From Lepidodermella squamata (lineage: Eukaryota > Gastrotricha): a stretch of DNA of 64,000 nucleotides. This document shows positions 24,601 through 35,165 of the stretch, piece by piece. Both the position numbers and the translations under genes were made by a program. Below the pieces are notes generated by a model. That model saw only the letters and a program-made list of their open reading frames with translations, had not been told where the DNA came from and ran no database searches. The stretch covers positions 4,898,001 to 4,962,000 of the forward strand of contig JBLDXI010000024.1 in NCBI GenBank assembly GCA_047495785.1, read 5' to 3'. Numbering within the stretch: position 1 is the stretch's first letter; every line of letters starts with the position of its first letter.

Positions 24601-25053
24601 GATAAATTCTTGAACTTCACCCTCGCCTTCGACGAGAAGTTTGCCCATTTCCAGCGATACAAGTTTGCCGAGTGGTGTTTTGTATTGGCGGAGGCTGTCA
24701 CCGATTTGGCGAACGATTTCACCGCGTTGCGGCGCAGGCATCTTCCGCCAATCAATCCAAGCGGCATTAGCTGCCTTAACTGCGGCTTCGTAATCTTGGA
24801 GTGAAGCTTGGGCGACTTTACCCAGTACTTTGTTGTTGATTGGCGATACAGACTCAATTACCTGGCCGTTTCCAGTCCATTTCGATCCGTAGTAAACACC
24901 ATGATTGACCTCAGTTGAGCTCAGACCGAGTGGGGCAAATATTTCGTCCATTTTGTGGTGAGATGAGGATTTGAAGCGGGCAACAAATGACAAACGAGAG
25001 GGTGCTAGCAGGGACTTGTTGGCAAGAACTCGAGTAAAATTAATAAGTGTCAT
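21676..25053 (-). CDS. ALDH7A1: alpha-aminoadipic semialdehyde dehydrogenase (antiquitin)
   Basis: NAD-dependent oxidation of alpha-aminoadipate semialdehyde in lysine breakdown, also able to clear other aldehydes; mitochondrial and cytosolic in animals. Two exons, 24199-25053 and 21676-22443, joined in phase 0 across a 1755-base intron, give 540 residues, normal for the family. Hallmarks: cofactor-site stretch [28 protein letters not shown], general-base Glu296 in LLELGGNNA, nucleophile Cys330 in GQRCTTTRR, and the family C-terminus [17 protein letters not shown] followed by PLAQGIKFE. Residues 1-35 are basic and Ser-rich with no acidic residue, as in a mitochondrial presequence; Met35 ([11 protein letters not shown]) could start a cytosolic form. 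The intron carries a dispersed repeat. Confidence 0.95.
22664..22850 (+). repeat. dispersed repeat R2, copy a (ALDH7A1 intron)
   Basis: Diverged partner of 42826-43000: both run AAATTTACCGGAAAAA, CCCGATGGTAA, ACCTGGTT, then TTTTCTGGCCA and a GATGTGATTT/AATATGACTT segment in that order. Both lie in introns of minus-strand genes. Confidence 0.5.
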
Positions 25054-26065
25054 TTACCGAACCTACACAGAAAAAGAAATTATTGTACGAAATACGGGCA
25101 TAGAGTGATTGAATAAAGATAAGTATGTAGCGTAATAATCAATTGGATGAATGGCCTCAATATTTCTGAACGCAAAGCTTTAGTCTCCCTTCCGTGATGT
25201 AATTCTTGTTTACAAAATGTTGCTTGTTCATTATCTGTTGACTGGTTGCTTCAAATTCTGCAAGTCATCAGTGTTTAGGCGCAAAAATTTGTGTATACTG
25301 AGATTTCGAAAATTTTCGATCGGCCTCAAGCCTTAAGATTTTCATAGACCATAAGCTTACGGTTTACAGGTTGCTGGTTGCTTGCGGTTACAGAGGCATC
25401 GGTTTTCAGCGACGTTCCACACCCTCGATTAAAAAATGCATCCCGCCAAACATGCTCACAAGCCTTATTTCAAGGTCAGAAGAGAGCGTTATTATTCATT
25501 CATTTTTAGCAATAACTTTATTATTTACAGATAAATGAAAGTTAATACATTAATTTATGGTGTTATTTTACTGCATGTAATGTCCAAATTCTGATTCTTT
25601 TTTGGTGTTTTTAGGACCTTCGGATTGTGCTCGTTAACTTATTCGTTAACTTATCCATTCTGTAGTTTCTGTAGTTTCTCAAATTTTGTTTGTTGATATT
25701 GTAGCTAGCACCGCAATGGCTGCGCCCCAGCCACAAGCGGAGAGGTGAAATGCATGTGATCGCTTTGCCCAATAAATTTTGCCCGGTTGCCCGCTGTGAG
25801 TAACACCTTATAAGATAGACAGTTTCAGGTTTGAGATCACTTGCCTGCAAATCTGATAGATGTTGACCTGGTCTCTTGCTGTCGGTTTGGTACAATCAGT
25901 TCAGCGTGTTCAACTACAAACAATACTGTCACACTCAATATTTTAATGCGTATGTTTCCTAATGCATTTAGTCAGCCGAAATTTCTAAATTGTGTAATTT
26001 TAATTTTAAAATTTTAAAAAGCAAATTTGTTTATAAATTTTTAATGAAGTTGAATGTTGCGCAAT
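25054..26065. other. intergenic, no gene seen
   Basis: Upstream of ALDH7A1 and left of the ISL2EU-type element. The open frames at 25611-25895 and 26006-26209 have no recognisable features; the second runs across the transposon end. Confidence 0.5.
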
Positions 26066-26433
26066 AAATTGGCGCGCCTTGGACCTGTGCGGCACGCCCT
26101 CTAAGCACACCGTGTTGTCTTCAGTTTCAGGCGCCCATTTAAAGCATATTGCTAGCCTAACAAACATGTTATTTGTTAATTTTGCGCCTACTGCTTGCCG
26201 GAAGGTCATTTACTTGTTAATTTTCCTCTAAGATGAGGGACTGCAGGACTAAAGGCACTGATCTTTCTTCATGCATGCAGAAGTGATTATTAGTTATCTC
26301 GTTTCATCTTCAGCTCAAACCTCATCATGCCAATTTAACATTGTCCCTAGAGTTGTTGCAAAGTTGTTTTCCATTATTTTAACCGCTTTTGCATTGATAT
26401 AGGGCTTGACCGTGCTACTTTTTTAACATTGTC

Positions 26434-27745
26434 ATGGCAGATCCGATTAAGGTGTCATGGATCGAAGCATTCTTCCACGATGAGAAAAGCTCCATAAGTC
26501 GTGCTGATGTATTTTTAGTCTCCGATAAGGTTAGGACTTTTTCTTATGCTAATTGGGCTTTTACTGCTGTAGTTGATAGCAGTTATAGCGAAAAAAATCA
26601 GGATAGTCACACTGTTTCTGTTGGTTTTAACAAGAATGGGTTCACGTATGCTCGTTGTAACTGCGCGCGGGGTAGATTTAAGTGTTCACATATGGCCTGC
26701 GCAATGATTTATGCTAACGAGAATGTGTCGAAGACTGATGTCCCTGTCAGCAGCTCTATGCGTCGTAAGCCCGTAAATATTTTGCCTGCTGAGGTTGCTT
26801 TTCATAGGGGAGGTCCTGAGCTCTTGAAGCAGGCTAGTAATTTACCAAGTAGATACGCCGGTTTGTTCAGCCGCCTCCGTGGAAGAGCTTTGCCCATGAA
26901 TCAACTCTTGGACAATGCAATCAGTGTCCGAACTGCTGAAGAGCCGCAATATCCGAAGCCGAACATCGCTACAATTCCTGAGATATTGCGCGCAGCACCG
27001 TCAGCTACCATCGACGATCTCAAACTAGCGATAACGCCTACCCCAGCTGAGATAACGGAGCTTGAACTTGCTACGCGAGGTCAGTCTGAGAATCCCTGGT
27101 GGTCGGAGTATCGCATTGGGCGCATCACAGCGAGCATATTTAAAGATGCTGTTACAGCATCTAACAGCCGATCATTGAAGCACACCTTGTTGTCTAAAAT
27201 TTGTGGTACATCGCCTGTAGTGGTAAGTTCAAGTTAACCCTTCCTATGTGTTCCGTCATTTTTTTAATTTTTAGTTCAACCCACACATTCAATATGGGTG
27301 CGAGCATGAATCGGTGGCCATCAATGTTGTCCAACGCGAGCGTGGAGTCGTCATTAATCCACGAGGTTTGATGCTACATCCCTCTGGCGTGATGGCTGCT
27401 AGTCCGGATGGCGACTATGGCTATGGTCTGGTGGAGGTCAAGTCTAGCAGCAAACATCGATTTGATCCCAAAGCTGCACTTGCCGACCCGGACTATGGAA
27501 TTGAACTTATCGCTCGTGATACCTTTAGATTAAGCGAAAAATCAATTTACTATGATCAAGTCCAAGCTCAGCTTTACACTACCGATAGGCCAAGTTGTAT
27601 TTTTATATTATACATACCTGATTCTAGTTTTATTATGGATGTTCCTCGTAATCCCAAGTGGGAAGAAAAGTTTAATCGTGTAATTGACTTCTATTGGAAA
27701 GACGTTATGCCTGCTATTCGTCCTATTTTGTCCTCTAGAGTTTGA
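26434..27745 (+). CDS. ISL2EU accessory protein: SWIM zinc finger plus YqaJ-like nuclease
   Basis: Second protein of the transposon; role in transposition unproven, presumably DNA end processing. Exons 26434-27222 and 27275-27745 (52-base intron, phase 0) give 419 residues. A SWIM-type zinc finger lies at residues 75-86 (CxCx6CxH, CNCARGRFKCSH). The C-terminal half is a YqaJ/lambda-exonuclease-type fold: PWWSEYRIGRITAS at about 221-234, then GCEHE after the splice, metal-binding D308 (SPDG), E317-x-K319 (LVEVKSS), and YYDQVQAQLY as the closing QxQ helix. A poly(A) signal AATAAA sits at 27754. The start is the first ATG of the open frame, about 370 bases inside the left end of the element. Confidence 0.85.
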
Positions 27746-28149
27746 ACTTGAATAATAAAATTCTCATACTATTCTCATATGCTGTTCGATAAATCGTGTC
27801 TTTCTTGACCCTGAAATGGAGAAATTGTCCTCTAGAGTCTGAAGTTAAATAATAAAATTCTGTATTCCTATAAGCTGTTCGCTATATCATGTCTTTCTTG
27901 AGCCTGAAATTGTTTTCGTTCAGCCTTTCACCATCTTACTGCTCAAATGTCGATGATTTTCTGATAATTCATCTCGCGCTATTTTCATTCAGAGATTATT
28001 ATGCAAATTCTGACAACAGAAGAATAAAGAATACATGGGATAAATTCGTCTTTTATTCGATAAATACAGAAATTTGAAAAAAAATCTCTCGACCGCCAGA
28101 AAGACTAGAATAATGATCTGTTACAATTCAGAAATATTGATAACGTAAT
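27746..28149. other. convergent intergenic gap of the transposon
   Basis: 3' flanks of the two convergent transposon genes. The segment TCCTCTAGAGT(T/C)TGAA near 27728 recurs at 27828 with AATAATAAAATTCT after it, a local duplication of about 100 bases. No gene. Confidence 0.6.
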
Positions 28150-30195
28150 TTACAAGTTCTTAAAGCACTCAGCGTTTTCATTCATTATTGGAGTAGACAA
28201 ATTTACAAGGCCGCAAAGTATAACCAAGATGTCGGAAGCAATGTCGTTAAATTGATATGGAATTTTATCTAAAATATGAAAGTTTTTGAGTCTTTCGTTT
28301 ACTCGCTCGACGTGGGATCGGCCGGATGAAATGGTTCGCGATCTTACAGCCTGATGTTCGGTAAATTGTTGCTTCTTGACTCGAAAAGACGGGATCGCGA
28401 TGGATACCCCACTCGGTAAAATATCCGCTATTTTGAATCCTTTATCAACGGCAATTTTGTGACCCGGCTTCAATTGCTGCAAAAACCCCGATTTTTCACA
28501 TATAGCCTTATCACTAATTCTCCCTCCAAAGAATTGTGAACAAAAGGTAATGGCACCGGAAGGTAAAATTCCTATCAAAGTTTTCATGGTATGGGAACCA
28601 CGATATTCCGAGTAACAATTTTTGGCAGTTTCAAAATTTTTTCGAGGTGTTTGCATCCTTACGTCAGTACAGTCGATAATGAGGCTGCACCTTTGAAGCA
28701 GGGAATTTTTAAAACATTTTGGTTGAATTTTTCGACATTCATGAGGATCAGGAATGGTGGTGACTAATGGTCGAAAAAAAGTGGCTAAAGTCTCAATCAT
28801 TGAACGAAACACCGCCGATAAAGTGGAAATGGCTCGACGGAAAAGATGAGACAAATGAAAAAAAGGAAAATTTTGTTTCAACTTAACTAAGGTAAATAAA
28901 AGTTGATCCTCGAGCATCATAGACTTAACTCGCCCGCATTTAAAGTGAGGATTTTCATCCAAAAAAATGGCAATTTCGTCTTTAAGGGCATCGAATACTT
29001 CCTTTTCCAGCCCAGTGTAGTTATTGTAGAGAGAATCCTTCAAATTACGATAACACATAAAGGGGAGATCATTGGAAGGAGAATTAACAGGAGATGACAG
29101 AGCACTTAGTAAAATTTGACTTCTGCGAAAGCCGTATGGAGGAATAGCAGACTGAGACCGAGACGTGGAGCCATCCACCGGACTGTCAAATCTCATCGCA
29201 GCTACCGTTTCTGGTCTTTTGAACGGCTCCGACACATTAGGCACGGTCGACTGCGGTCGCTTCTGAGGCGGGTCATATGTAGAAGACGGTGATGGCGGCC
29301 GCTTGCTTCGTAATGGAGACTCGTCTGCGTCGCGAAAATCGCTAAGAAAAACCATACTAATTAAATGCTAATTAAATTATGTTAAACAAACCTGTCTGCC
29401 GGAGAGCGCGCAATCACCGGAGTGAGTCGTGCAGCAAGAACTCTTGGTCTCCCTCGGCCAACAGGAGTCAAATGCGACTGACCTCTGCCAAGGGGCGTCA
29501 ACTGAGTAGGCACTTTAGTGGGACTAGCGCGACCCTTGCCACGGCTTGGAGCATCTACGAATATTAACACATCCTAGCTGCTTTCAATTAAAATCGAGGT
29601 GTCGCGAACTCATACCAGGCGTCGTGAGATCAACTAGGGAAGCGGCTGCTCGACCCTTACCAACTCCAGCCGGTGTAGAAACTGGCTGTTGGTTGGAGGA
29701 CAAATCAGCGAACGGCGTTCGCGGCGAATTAGTTGTTGAAGGAGGCGGCGGATTCGCAGGATTTGATGAAGGAGGTAGACGTTTCCAAACGATACCGGAC
29801 CCCGTGTTGACAGCAATAACACCACCACCACCAGCGGATGCCGACGAGTCATTCTCGTTGGCGATGGTACTAATACGTCGCAGCTCAGGGTCTGTACGTG
29901 TAGCCACGCGCTTCGGTGTACCCCAGAATTGAATCTCTGGGTCGCTTGCTGGATCTAGCGAATGAAAATGACGACCACAAAAACGAATGCTGTCGCTGTT
30001 CTCCAAGCTCTTCCAATCCTGCATCTTTCTTCTAATATACATAAGTACTCAATTATATCATTACAATCAATAACACAATTCTTACCCTGACAGTCTGAAC
30101 CATTTATCGTACCGATCCTGATCACCAACGGGGACACGCCGAAATGGGGGAATTTGCTGCTGTGTCGGACAATTAACGCAAACACAGCCAGGCAT
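28150..30195 (-). CDS. ISL2EU transposase: THAP zinc finger plus DDE_Tnp_4-like catalytic domain
   Basis: Cuts and joins transposon DNA. Four exons inferred: 30086-30195, 29616-30031, 29392-29554, 28150-29341, phases 2, 1, 2, total 626 residues. Residues 1-65 form a THAP-type C2CH finger (Cys pair near the start, conserved Trp in DKWFRLSG, closing FCGRHF), the DNA-binding module. Residues 80-330 are low-complexity, Pro/Ser/Thr-rich. Candidate catalytic acids are D453 (LIIDCTD), D529 (IAVDKGF) and E575 (SHVERVNERLKNF), in the order and motif style of the DDE_Tnp_4 family. No frameshift or internal stop is seen. It lies convergent with the YqaJ gene inside the same inverted ends. Confidence 0.85.
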
Positions 30196-30411
30196 GATGA
30201 CGACGACAAAAAACCTCAAAATTACCTAAATAAACGGCAAATGATTCCTTTAACGACAATAAGAATAAAAAATTTGGATAGCCCATATACGAAAACATTA
30301 ATCCCGAACCAAGTCCGCTGATTTAACCACAAACATCACAAGGAAAAGCCCGCACATAGCGCGAGGCGTGTTTATCTGCGCGCGCGCGACAGGTCCAGAG
30401 CGCGCCAATTT

Positions 30412-31163
30412 CAAAATTAAATTATTTCAATTAATAAAATAAAATTATAAAAAATAATTATTTTAATTAATCAAAAAAATAGCATCAGGGTCTGCCTGGA
30501 AACAAGCGCATACGCTCAGCTTATCCTGCACGATATGTGTTAAGCTGAGCTTGATAAGATTAGCTAAGGTGTCAATACACTGAGCGCTGAGCGTAACGTA
30601 AGCTGAGCTCACTTTCAGCTGTGCTTGATACTTGAATAACGAAGTGCAAGCGGGCGCACCAAACTGCGACCCAATTTTCAATTTTTTTCATACTCGCTTT
30701 CATCGCTTTTCGGGCGCCCACGGAAAAAGGGCGATGGGGTCGTGACCCCCAATATGAGAAGCCCTGTTGTAGCTGAAAGCTGCCGCATTATTCATAACCA
30801 TTATCAACGAAAATCTACAGCTTCTATAGCCAAAAAATTGTCTCATAATGGTTTTATCATACATTAATTTATTAATTAGCAATTAACGCAGCTATTTTTA
30901 CCATTCAACAGCGCCAGCCCTGGCTTTTACACGCGCATCATGTCTATAGAGATCAAATCACTCACATGAATAAAGGATGCTTCCCACCCACTAATCAAAA
31001 AGCTTGCGAAACCAGTGCTTTTGTTCTGTGATATGTTGCGAAGCAACTATCAAAACAATAACAAATATTGCCAAACATTTTTTAAATATATACCTAATCC
31101 CTATCTCCAACGAATACCATTTACAAAGTATTATATCATCGCGCAGATTTGAGATTCGTGAAA
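30412..31163. other. intergenic, no gene seen
   Basis: Right flank of the transposon and upstream region of the lectin-channel gene. Contains several AGCTGAGC/GCTCAGCT motifs between 30500 and 30630 in both orientations, of unknown meaning. Confidence 0.5.
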
Positions 31164-33561
31164 ATGTTACTCCTCTTGTACATTATACTGTTATTGAACG
31201 TTGTTCAAACACTTTCCCAAGCTTGCGGAGCAATAAATCCTTCGTTCTCTATGAATTCAGCTGCCGACGTTTCGTCAAAATGGGACTATTACCCACCCAG
31301 CACCTTGAACATGCTGAACGCGAACGTCAACGCAACTCGCTTAGTCTCAGAAACAAACGATCAATCAGGATCCATGTGGTCAAAAGCGGTAATAGCTCAT
31401 ATCAATACTTGAATACTTGAATACTTCAATTACTCCTCATTTTTAGGCCTTCACATTGGTTGACTTTTACATATCGATATTTCTTCAAATCGGTAGAAAT
31501 GACGCGAATAACGGCGATGGCATAGTCGTAGCTCTAGCATCAAATAACTCAGTTGTGAGAAATCAGGTTATATGTAAGTGCCAAGTGCCATCTTCATTTC
31601 AGCTAGCTTTTATGACAACATTTATAGCTGGGTCGACTCACGGTATCAACTGGAACTCATTCAGTGGCCTAGCTTTGTTCTTTTCACCCAACGCACAAAA
31701 AGTCCTCGGACTTATGTCTGCAACAGCAATAACACCAGCTCAAACCAGTTGTTCGTCATCAAACACAGCACAATTTGCTTGCGTTCCAATCACAGACACA
31801 TCCCTTCTTCAAAGCGCACCATACGTCAACATTCAGATTCGACTGTCAGGTGGAAAAACCGTTACCGTCAGCATTTGCCTTGCTGCATTGGGACCGAATT
31901 CGTGCACAGCTGTACTTCAGGACATTCCGATAACGCAATTTAGCCCAGCATCGTTTTCGCCATTAGTTTTGGGGATAGGGGCTTATAATAGTCCGACGAG
32001 TTCTGATTTTGTTGATATCATGTCTATCACCACTTCCGACTGTTCGGCTACAGCTACTGTCGCACCAGGGGCAACGGTTTCTACAGCAGCTAGCACCAAA
32101 GCAACGACTATTACGACTACAGCTCAGCCTGTGGCATCATCAGTCCTTGGAGGAACCGCCGGGGCTGGTATACTGAATCATAATTAGCTAAATATTTTCC
32201 CGAATTTTCCATATTCAGATACTACGGCAGCCATAGCCAAGGTGAGCGAACTCGAAAACTCGCCATCACAGCAGTTGCAAAACTCGATAACTGGAATCAG
32301 CGATACAAACTACGCGAAAAAGAGTGCGAAGGATGTTCTGCTCGAATGCACCGACTTTGCCCCGACGCGACCAGCGCCACCAACTACTAACTCTAATGGC
32401 TTAACCTACGTTCGAGCTGTTTTCGCTGTAGATCGGCTGAATGAAGTCGACACGGTGGGCCAAACTATCACAGTGAGTGGAACGCTGCTACTCGCATGGT
32501 CTGTTACGACCTGCCCAGTTGGTTATTCAGACGTTCTATCTTCCAAATCGAAGACGACTGAGCAACTTTTCGTAACATCGGCAGAGGAGGTTTGGACTCC
32601 AACATTTAGATTTGTCAACAGTGCAACGGGTAATGCTTACATGCAAGCTGGAGGTGAATCATACGGGGAAGACCTGGTTGCGGCTGTGACAAATCCAATG
32701 GCGTCTAATGTCACCACACCAAACAAAACTCTCGACTTTTTCTGGATAAAAGACGGGATTTTCTCGTCGTCCTGCCGGCTTGACCTTTCTAACTTTCCTT
32801 ACGACAAACAAACGTGCTTGTTCTCATTCTCATTTGTCAGAAGTTCAGCATTGGTGGTATTCAACAGCTCCTCTCAGTTCTTATGGCTTGAAACTAGAAG
32901 CGAAAATGATGAGTGGAAAGTGAATGGGCAAACGTCTATATCGGGCACGTTACGCTACAAAGGCCAATCGACTAGTGCAATGCATTTTAGTGTCACCCTA
33001 TCGCGGAACCCAGCTTTTTACGTATCAAACTTGATCGTTCCTACCGCCATTCTGGTTATTGTTGAAATTGGAAGCTTTATCTTACCTCCAGCTGTCCCAG
33101 ATCGACCTGCATTCTCTGTGACAGTTCTTCTCGCGATAACAGTTGCGCAGTCAAGCGTGACGAGTCAAGTTCCGAAAACTGCTCAGCACATCTTGCTGGC
33201 AGATTACATAGCTGCAATGACCTGGCTGTGTGCGATGTGTACCGTTTATCACATGATAGCTTGCTTCCTCGCCAATCGTGACCACGAAAGATTAGAGAGG
33301 GAAGCTAAAACCGGCGATCTCACACCGGGTCGCTCGCTGAGGTCGTCTTCTATTGCTGCTGCAGTACATCCACTGCCCCTCACACCGGCCGAAAGCAGCC
33401 ATCACCTAATTGGATATAGAGACATTATTGAAAAAAGATTTTTCAAAGCAAATGTTAAGATTGGCTTGGCTCGAATACTTGATATCATAGCAGCTGCAGT
33501 AGCAACGTTGTCTTTTATAGGCATCTCGTGCTACCTTGCACTCAAGGCTACAAATAACTGA
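31164..33561 (+). CDS. L-type lectin-like domain fused to a Cys-loop ligand-gated ion channel
   Basis: Predicted membrane receptor channel of 762 residues from exons 31164-31388, 31447-32167 and 32219-33561 (phases 0 and 1). Residues 1-19 are a signal peptide. Residues 20-285 resemble the concanavalin-type fold of L-type lectins: NDQSGSMWSKA, LQIGRNDANNGDGIVVALA and SGLALFFS match the positions of family motifs. A Thr/Ser-rich linker (about 285-330) leads to a pentameric channel subunit: ligand-binding domain, Cys-loop C501 to C515 with the canonical 13-residue spacing and FPYDKQTC, then TM1 about 582-604, TM2 614-632, TM3 641-667 and TM4 727-757. The channel frame has no ATG upstream of its ligand-binding domain, and the 51-base intron at 32168-32218 joins the frames, so one gene is preferred. 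Ion selectivity and ligand unknown. Confidence 0.75.
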
Positions 33562-33772
33562 TTCGAGTAGAACTTCTCTGGCAGAAGGTCGATGGCTCCC
33601 TGGTGAAATGTTGTTCTTTATGTCTGAAAGAAACTTTGTTCCATCGACATAGTTCTCGCTAGTTATTTTGACGCCTTTAATACTATCGTTCCTTATTCTA
33701 GGTATGCTTGAAAAAGACAGAGACATTGGTTAACGTATTTTCTTTTATTCTACCTAATATATATAATAAATT
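33562..33772. other. 3' flank of the lectin-channel gene
   Basis: Short AT-rich gap before tRNA cluster C. AATAAA near 33766 could serve as a poly(A) signal but lies at the cluster boundary. Confidence 0.4.
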
Positions 33773-33790
33773 GTTTGAAAAAACTGATCA

Positions 33791-33862
33791 AGGTCCCATC
33801 GAGAATCGAACTCGAGTCGCTGGATTCAGAGTTCAGAGTGCTAACCGCTACACCATGGGACC
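33791..33862 (-). tRNA. tRNA-Gln(CTG), one stem mismatch
   Basis: Cluster C copy. Differs from the array gene by one base: the 5' strand of the anticodon stem reads CTGAA instead of CTGGA, creating an A-C mismatch. Possibly decaying. Confidence 0.8.
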
Positions 33863-33941
33863 TCTCGAACGCTGGTTTTGGGAAGGACAGCTTTAATCTC
33901 GTCACTAGCAATTGCTTTCAAACGTGTGAGCCAAAAACGTG

Positions 33942-34013
33942 TGCGTCAGCCGGGAGTCGAACCCGGATCGGCTGCTTGGAAGGCAACCATGCTGACCGTT
34001 ACACCACTGACGC
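33942..34013 (-). tRNA. tRNA-Gly(TCC)
   Basis: Cluster C copy; same sequence as 48343-48414. Confidence 0.92.
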
Positions 34014-34087
34014 CTGATGAAAGCGAGGACTGTTCTGGAGGCTATATCTGCAGAATTGAGCTTCAGTCGTTATAATGCAAAAACTGT

Positions 34088-34105
34088 CGTCGCCAGTAGG
34101 ATTTG
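34088..34105 (-). pseudogene. tRNA-Ser(AGA) 3' remnant
   Basis: Only the last 18 bases of the gene remain (acceptor strand and part of the T-arm). The sequence then jumps to the flank normally found beside Leu-CAG. Confidence 0.85.
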
Positions 34106-34116
34106 CGAAATGCGGG

Positions 34117-34312
34117 ATATCGTTAGCGGCGTTGAATAACTCGGATTTAGGCTTGTTTACATATGTTTCAAGGTCACGGGTGACAAGTGAAAAGCGGCAT
34201 TTTTCAAAGTAAATGAAGATGAAAAAACATAATGCTTTTTACTTGTCACCTATCACTTTGAAATAGATGTAAACAAGCCTAAAGCCGAGTTATTCAACGT
34301 CGCTAACGATAT
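34117..34312. mobile_element. MITE with ATATCGTTAGCGGCG ends, copy 2, in a tRNA spacer
   Basis: About 196 bases with near-perfect inverted arms of about 45 bases (ATATCGTTAGCGGCGTTGAA and complement, AGGCTTGTTTACAT inward). The array unit preserves the empty site GCGGGATATCAATC near 51408; here ATAT (or GATATC) flanks both sides, which fits a target duplication. Confidence 0.8.
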
Positions 34313-34331
34313 CAATCTATACCGCCATCCC

Positions 34332-34415
34332 GTCAGGATGGCCGAGCGGTCCAAGGCGCGGCGTTCAGGTCGCAGTCAGTTTCTACTGGCGTGGGTTCGA
34401 ATCCCACTTCTGACA
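34332..34415 (+). tRNA. tRNA-Leu(CAG), one stem mismatch
   Basis: Cluster C copy. The 5' anticodon-stem strand reads CGGCG instead of CTGCG, giving a G-A mismatch against GCAG; otherwise as 51301-51384. Function uncertain. Confidence 0.8.
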
Positions 34416-34475
34416 TACATTTTATGCTTTTTCCCATGCTGCGACGCAGTATACGTATCATCAACGATTCGATGT

Positions 34476-35165
34476 GGGTTCGAACGTGTTGATAGCACGT
34501 GCGCCATGTGCACGCTGACTTGAGTCCAGAGATGGAACAGAGTTCAAATGTACATAGTGGAAACCTATTCTTTCAATTAATTAATAAAAAATTCCAGAAA
34601 ATCAGAAAAATGAGTCCAAGGTCGCTCCAAGCATCGAAATTACCTCGAAGAAGCTTCATCAGAATTACCTGGTCCATTAAAAATACGCTTCAAGTTCACT
34701 GCCATATTGGCAGTGGTCATGTTTGTTATTAATTGATCAATTTCTTTTTATGCGATTTTCCCTATTTCAAGAATTTCAGAAAAATAATCAATGTGTTCGT
34801 CGTTTCAAGAGCTATCTCGATCCTCGAACCGCCGGAAATGATCGATTGTGATTAATCGTTCAAGAATAATGAGCGATCGAAAAATCACCTGATTTGTTTG
34901 CTTTTCCAACCACTCGATGCTGATTCATCGCAACATCTGGCGCCCATGGCATTTACAGGCGTAGTCATGAGTAGGACCTCTATCTTAAAACTAGCTCTAC
35001 GAAAAAGACTCACAGATCACTCCGTTCTATATGAATACTCATCATTTGCCGTTGAATTCGAATTTTTATTCAAACAATTGTCAGTTTAGGTAACAAAATG
35101 TAATGTTTTCAGGATAAAATGTGTTTTGGAAATGTGAGTATAAAAACGCGAGTATCGTCAGTTTT
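34476..35165. other. intergenic, no gene seen
   Basis: AT-rich gap between tRNA cluster C and the 3' end of the ML-domain gene. Open frames at 34499-34732 and 34898-35089 have no recognisable content. Confidence 0.5.

Larger units (their letters stand above)
26066..30411. mobile_element. ISL2EU-type (IS4EU) DNA transposon, apparently intact
   Basis: About 4.35 kb bounded by inverted ends: AAATTGGCGCGCCTTGGACC left and AAATTGGCGCGCTCTGGACC in reverse right, both followed by TGT. It holds two convergent genes, a SWIM/YqaJ nuclease (+) and a THAP/DDE transposase (-). This pair is the known hallmark of the ISL2EU superfamily. Neither frame is broken, so the element may still be autonomous or was recently so. 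Exact end positions and the short target duplication expected for the family are not certain. Confidence 0.85.
33773..34475 (-). repeat. dispersed tRNA cluster C, rearranged by a deletion and a MITE insertion
   Basis: Reverse-complement fragment of the array unit: Gln, Gly-TCC, 18 bases of Ser, then Leu-CAG and its flank. The rest of Ser and the spacer to Leu are deleted across a shared TTTG, and a 196-base MITE sits in the Leu flank. It keeps the long ATCATCAACGAT spacer form seen in array units 1 and 4. Confidence 0.85.

Noticed and set aside
31561-31602. Extra intron in the lectin-like exon (GTTATATGTAAG to TTTCAG)
   Set aside because: The candidate would be only about 36 bases, and the frame stays open through it, so it was kept as coding.
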